Shown here piece by piece: positions 5,831 to 6,440 of a stretch of 6,440 nucleotides of DNA (position 1 is the first letter of the stretch; each line of letters starts with the position of its first letter). This DNA comes from Acidobacteriota bacterium. Its GTDB lineage: Bacteria > Acidobacteriota > Blastocatellia > Pyrinomonadales > Pyrinomonadaceae. The notes below the pieces were generated by a model that worked only from the letters and a program-made list of their open reading frames with translations, did no database searches and was not told where the DNA came from. Made by a program: the position numbers and the translations under genes. The stretch covers positions 1 through 6,440 of the forward strand of contig QHXH01000594.1 of NCBI GenBank assembly GCA_003222855.1, read 5' to 3'.

Positions 5831-6440
5831 CAAACTTCTTGGCCCTAATCGTCACCTCGAGTTGCCCGCCGCTTCCGGGATTCACAAACGCGAGTTTCAG
5901 CCGGCCGTCTGATTCCTTTAACACCTGGGTGGCCACTGAGCACGAAACAATTTCGTAACCAGCGGGCAAGACGATACTGTCACGCGGAATACCCAACGGA
6001 CGTTTGAAGACGATCCGGTCGCCTTCGGTGTAATAGCTCTTGTCGTCTTTGTACGTCTTGATGATTGCCAGTCGATACTCGCCGCCCGCGGGAATCGTAT
6101 GGCCCAGATAAACCTTGATGTAATGAGCAGTGGCAGGAAAATTCTCGTTTGGCGAATCAGTCTTTGCTTGCGCGCCGTTGACCACTTCAAATTTCAAAGC
6201 CTTGCCCGTAGCGAGATCAATGACGGATTCGTCAGAAGCCTCGCTGCCTTCGCGAATTTGGTTGAAGTGATAACGTGCGCCGGCGCGCGTCTCAGTGACT
6301 TCGTAATAGATTTTGAATTGATGACTCTCCGGAGCGAGCAATTCATAGCGCGTGTAAGTATCGGAAGAGATGTATTGGCCCGCGGCGCGGCCGAATCCGA
6401 TTAGGACCAGCAGCGGCAAGCTAAACAAAAAGAACGAAAC
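5811..6440 (-). CDS. Secreted protein of unknown function, first member of the paralogous pair (5' end beyond window)
   Basis: The open frame runs to the right edge. A TTG at 6428-6426 could be read as a start, but the frame continues upstream as VSFF-LFSLPLLVLIGFGRAAG, a hydrophobic signal-peptide core, so the true start is outside the window. Cleavage is probably before QYISSDTYTRYELL. The mature part resembles the downstream neighbour throughout (PESHQFKI, AGARYHFNQIREGS, KTYKDDKSYYTEGD, LPAGYEIVS, DGRLKLAFVNPGS) and fits a secreted all-beta domain family I have seen unnamed in Acidobacteriota. No catalytic motif is visible and I assign no function. The last residues (GQNRLR) and the TAG stop at 5811-5813 are encoded by the right arm of the 30-bp inverted repeat, so the repeat seems to have set the C-terminus. 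Confidence 0.82.
   Translation of the reverse strand, partial: VSFFLFSLPLLVLIGFGRAAGQYISSDTYTRYELLAPESHQFKIYYEVTETRAGARYHFNQIREGSEASDESVIDLATGKALKFEVVNGAQAKTDSPNENFPATAHYIKVYLGHTIPAGGEYRLAIIKTYKDDKSYYTEGDRIVFKRPLGIPRDSIVLPAGYEIVSCSVATQVLKESDGRLKLAFVNPGSGGQLEVTIRAKKFGQNRLR

Noticed and set aside
6426..6428. TTG start for the first paralogue
   Set aside because: The frame stays open to the right edge with hydrophobic signal-peptide residues upstream, so the true start is beyond the window.

Overview
The window reads as a piece of an Acidobacteriota-type genome (best guess Blastocatellia or a relative). This is inferred from the gene content: a very large secreted BNR/sortilin-like beta-propeller protein, secreted small paralogues, a stand-alone receiver domain, and exported proteins whose mature ends begin near 'AQ'. 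No rRNA or marker gene is present, so the taxonomy is tentative. Every real gene I can support lies on the minus strand; I saw no RNA gene, transposase, integrase or CRISPR array.

Layout in the direction of transcription (right to left). At 5811-6440 is the 3' part of a secreted protein gene whose start lies beyond the right edge. It is followed after 17 nt by a paralogue (5110-5793), and after 40 nt by a secreted beta-lactamase-fold serine hydrolase (3921-5069). The tight spacing suggests one transcription unit. A 316-nt gap (3605-3920) then carries an inverted pair of CCCTCTCCC-type repeats and the probable promoter of a stand-alone response-regulator receiver gene (3269-3604). After another 121 nt comes a giant exported beta-propeller protein (3147 to beyond position 1). 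Its frame is open from about 2750 down to the left edge with no stop, so the gene continues outside the window.

Two things stand out. First, two genes show a clean break in reading frame at a conserved point where roughly 30 bases appear to be missing (about 2743-2751 in the propeller gene, about 3298-3304 in the receiver gene). The serine hydrolase shows a similar-sized but in-frame gap at a conserved loop (about 4605-4609). These may be real deletions and gene decay, or assembly errors; reads would decide. Second, a perfect 30-bp inverted repeat (5708-5737 / 5801-5830), each arm itself hairpin-forming, has a REPIN-like layout. It encloses the start codon and signal-peptide codons of the second paralogue, supplies the last codons and stop of the first paralogue, and supplies residues near the mature N-terminus of the second. 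I found no clear defence, biosynthetic or other novel multi-gene system; the interest lies in the repeats and in the deletion pattern.
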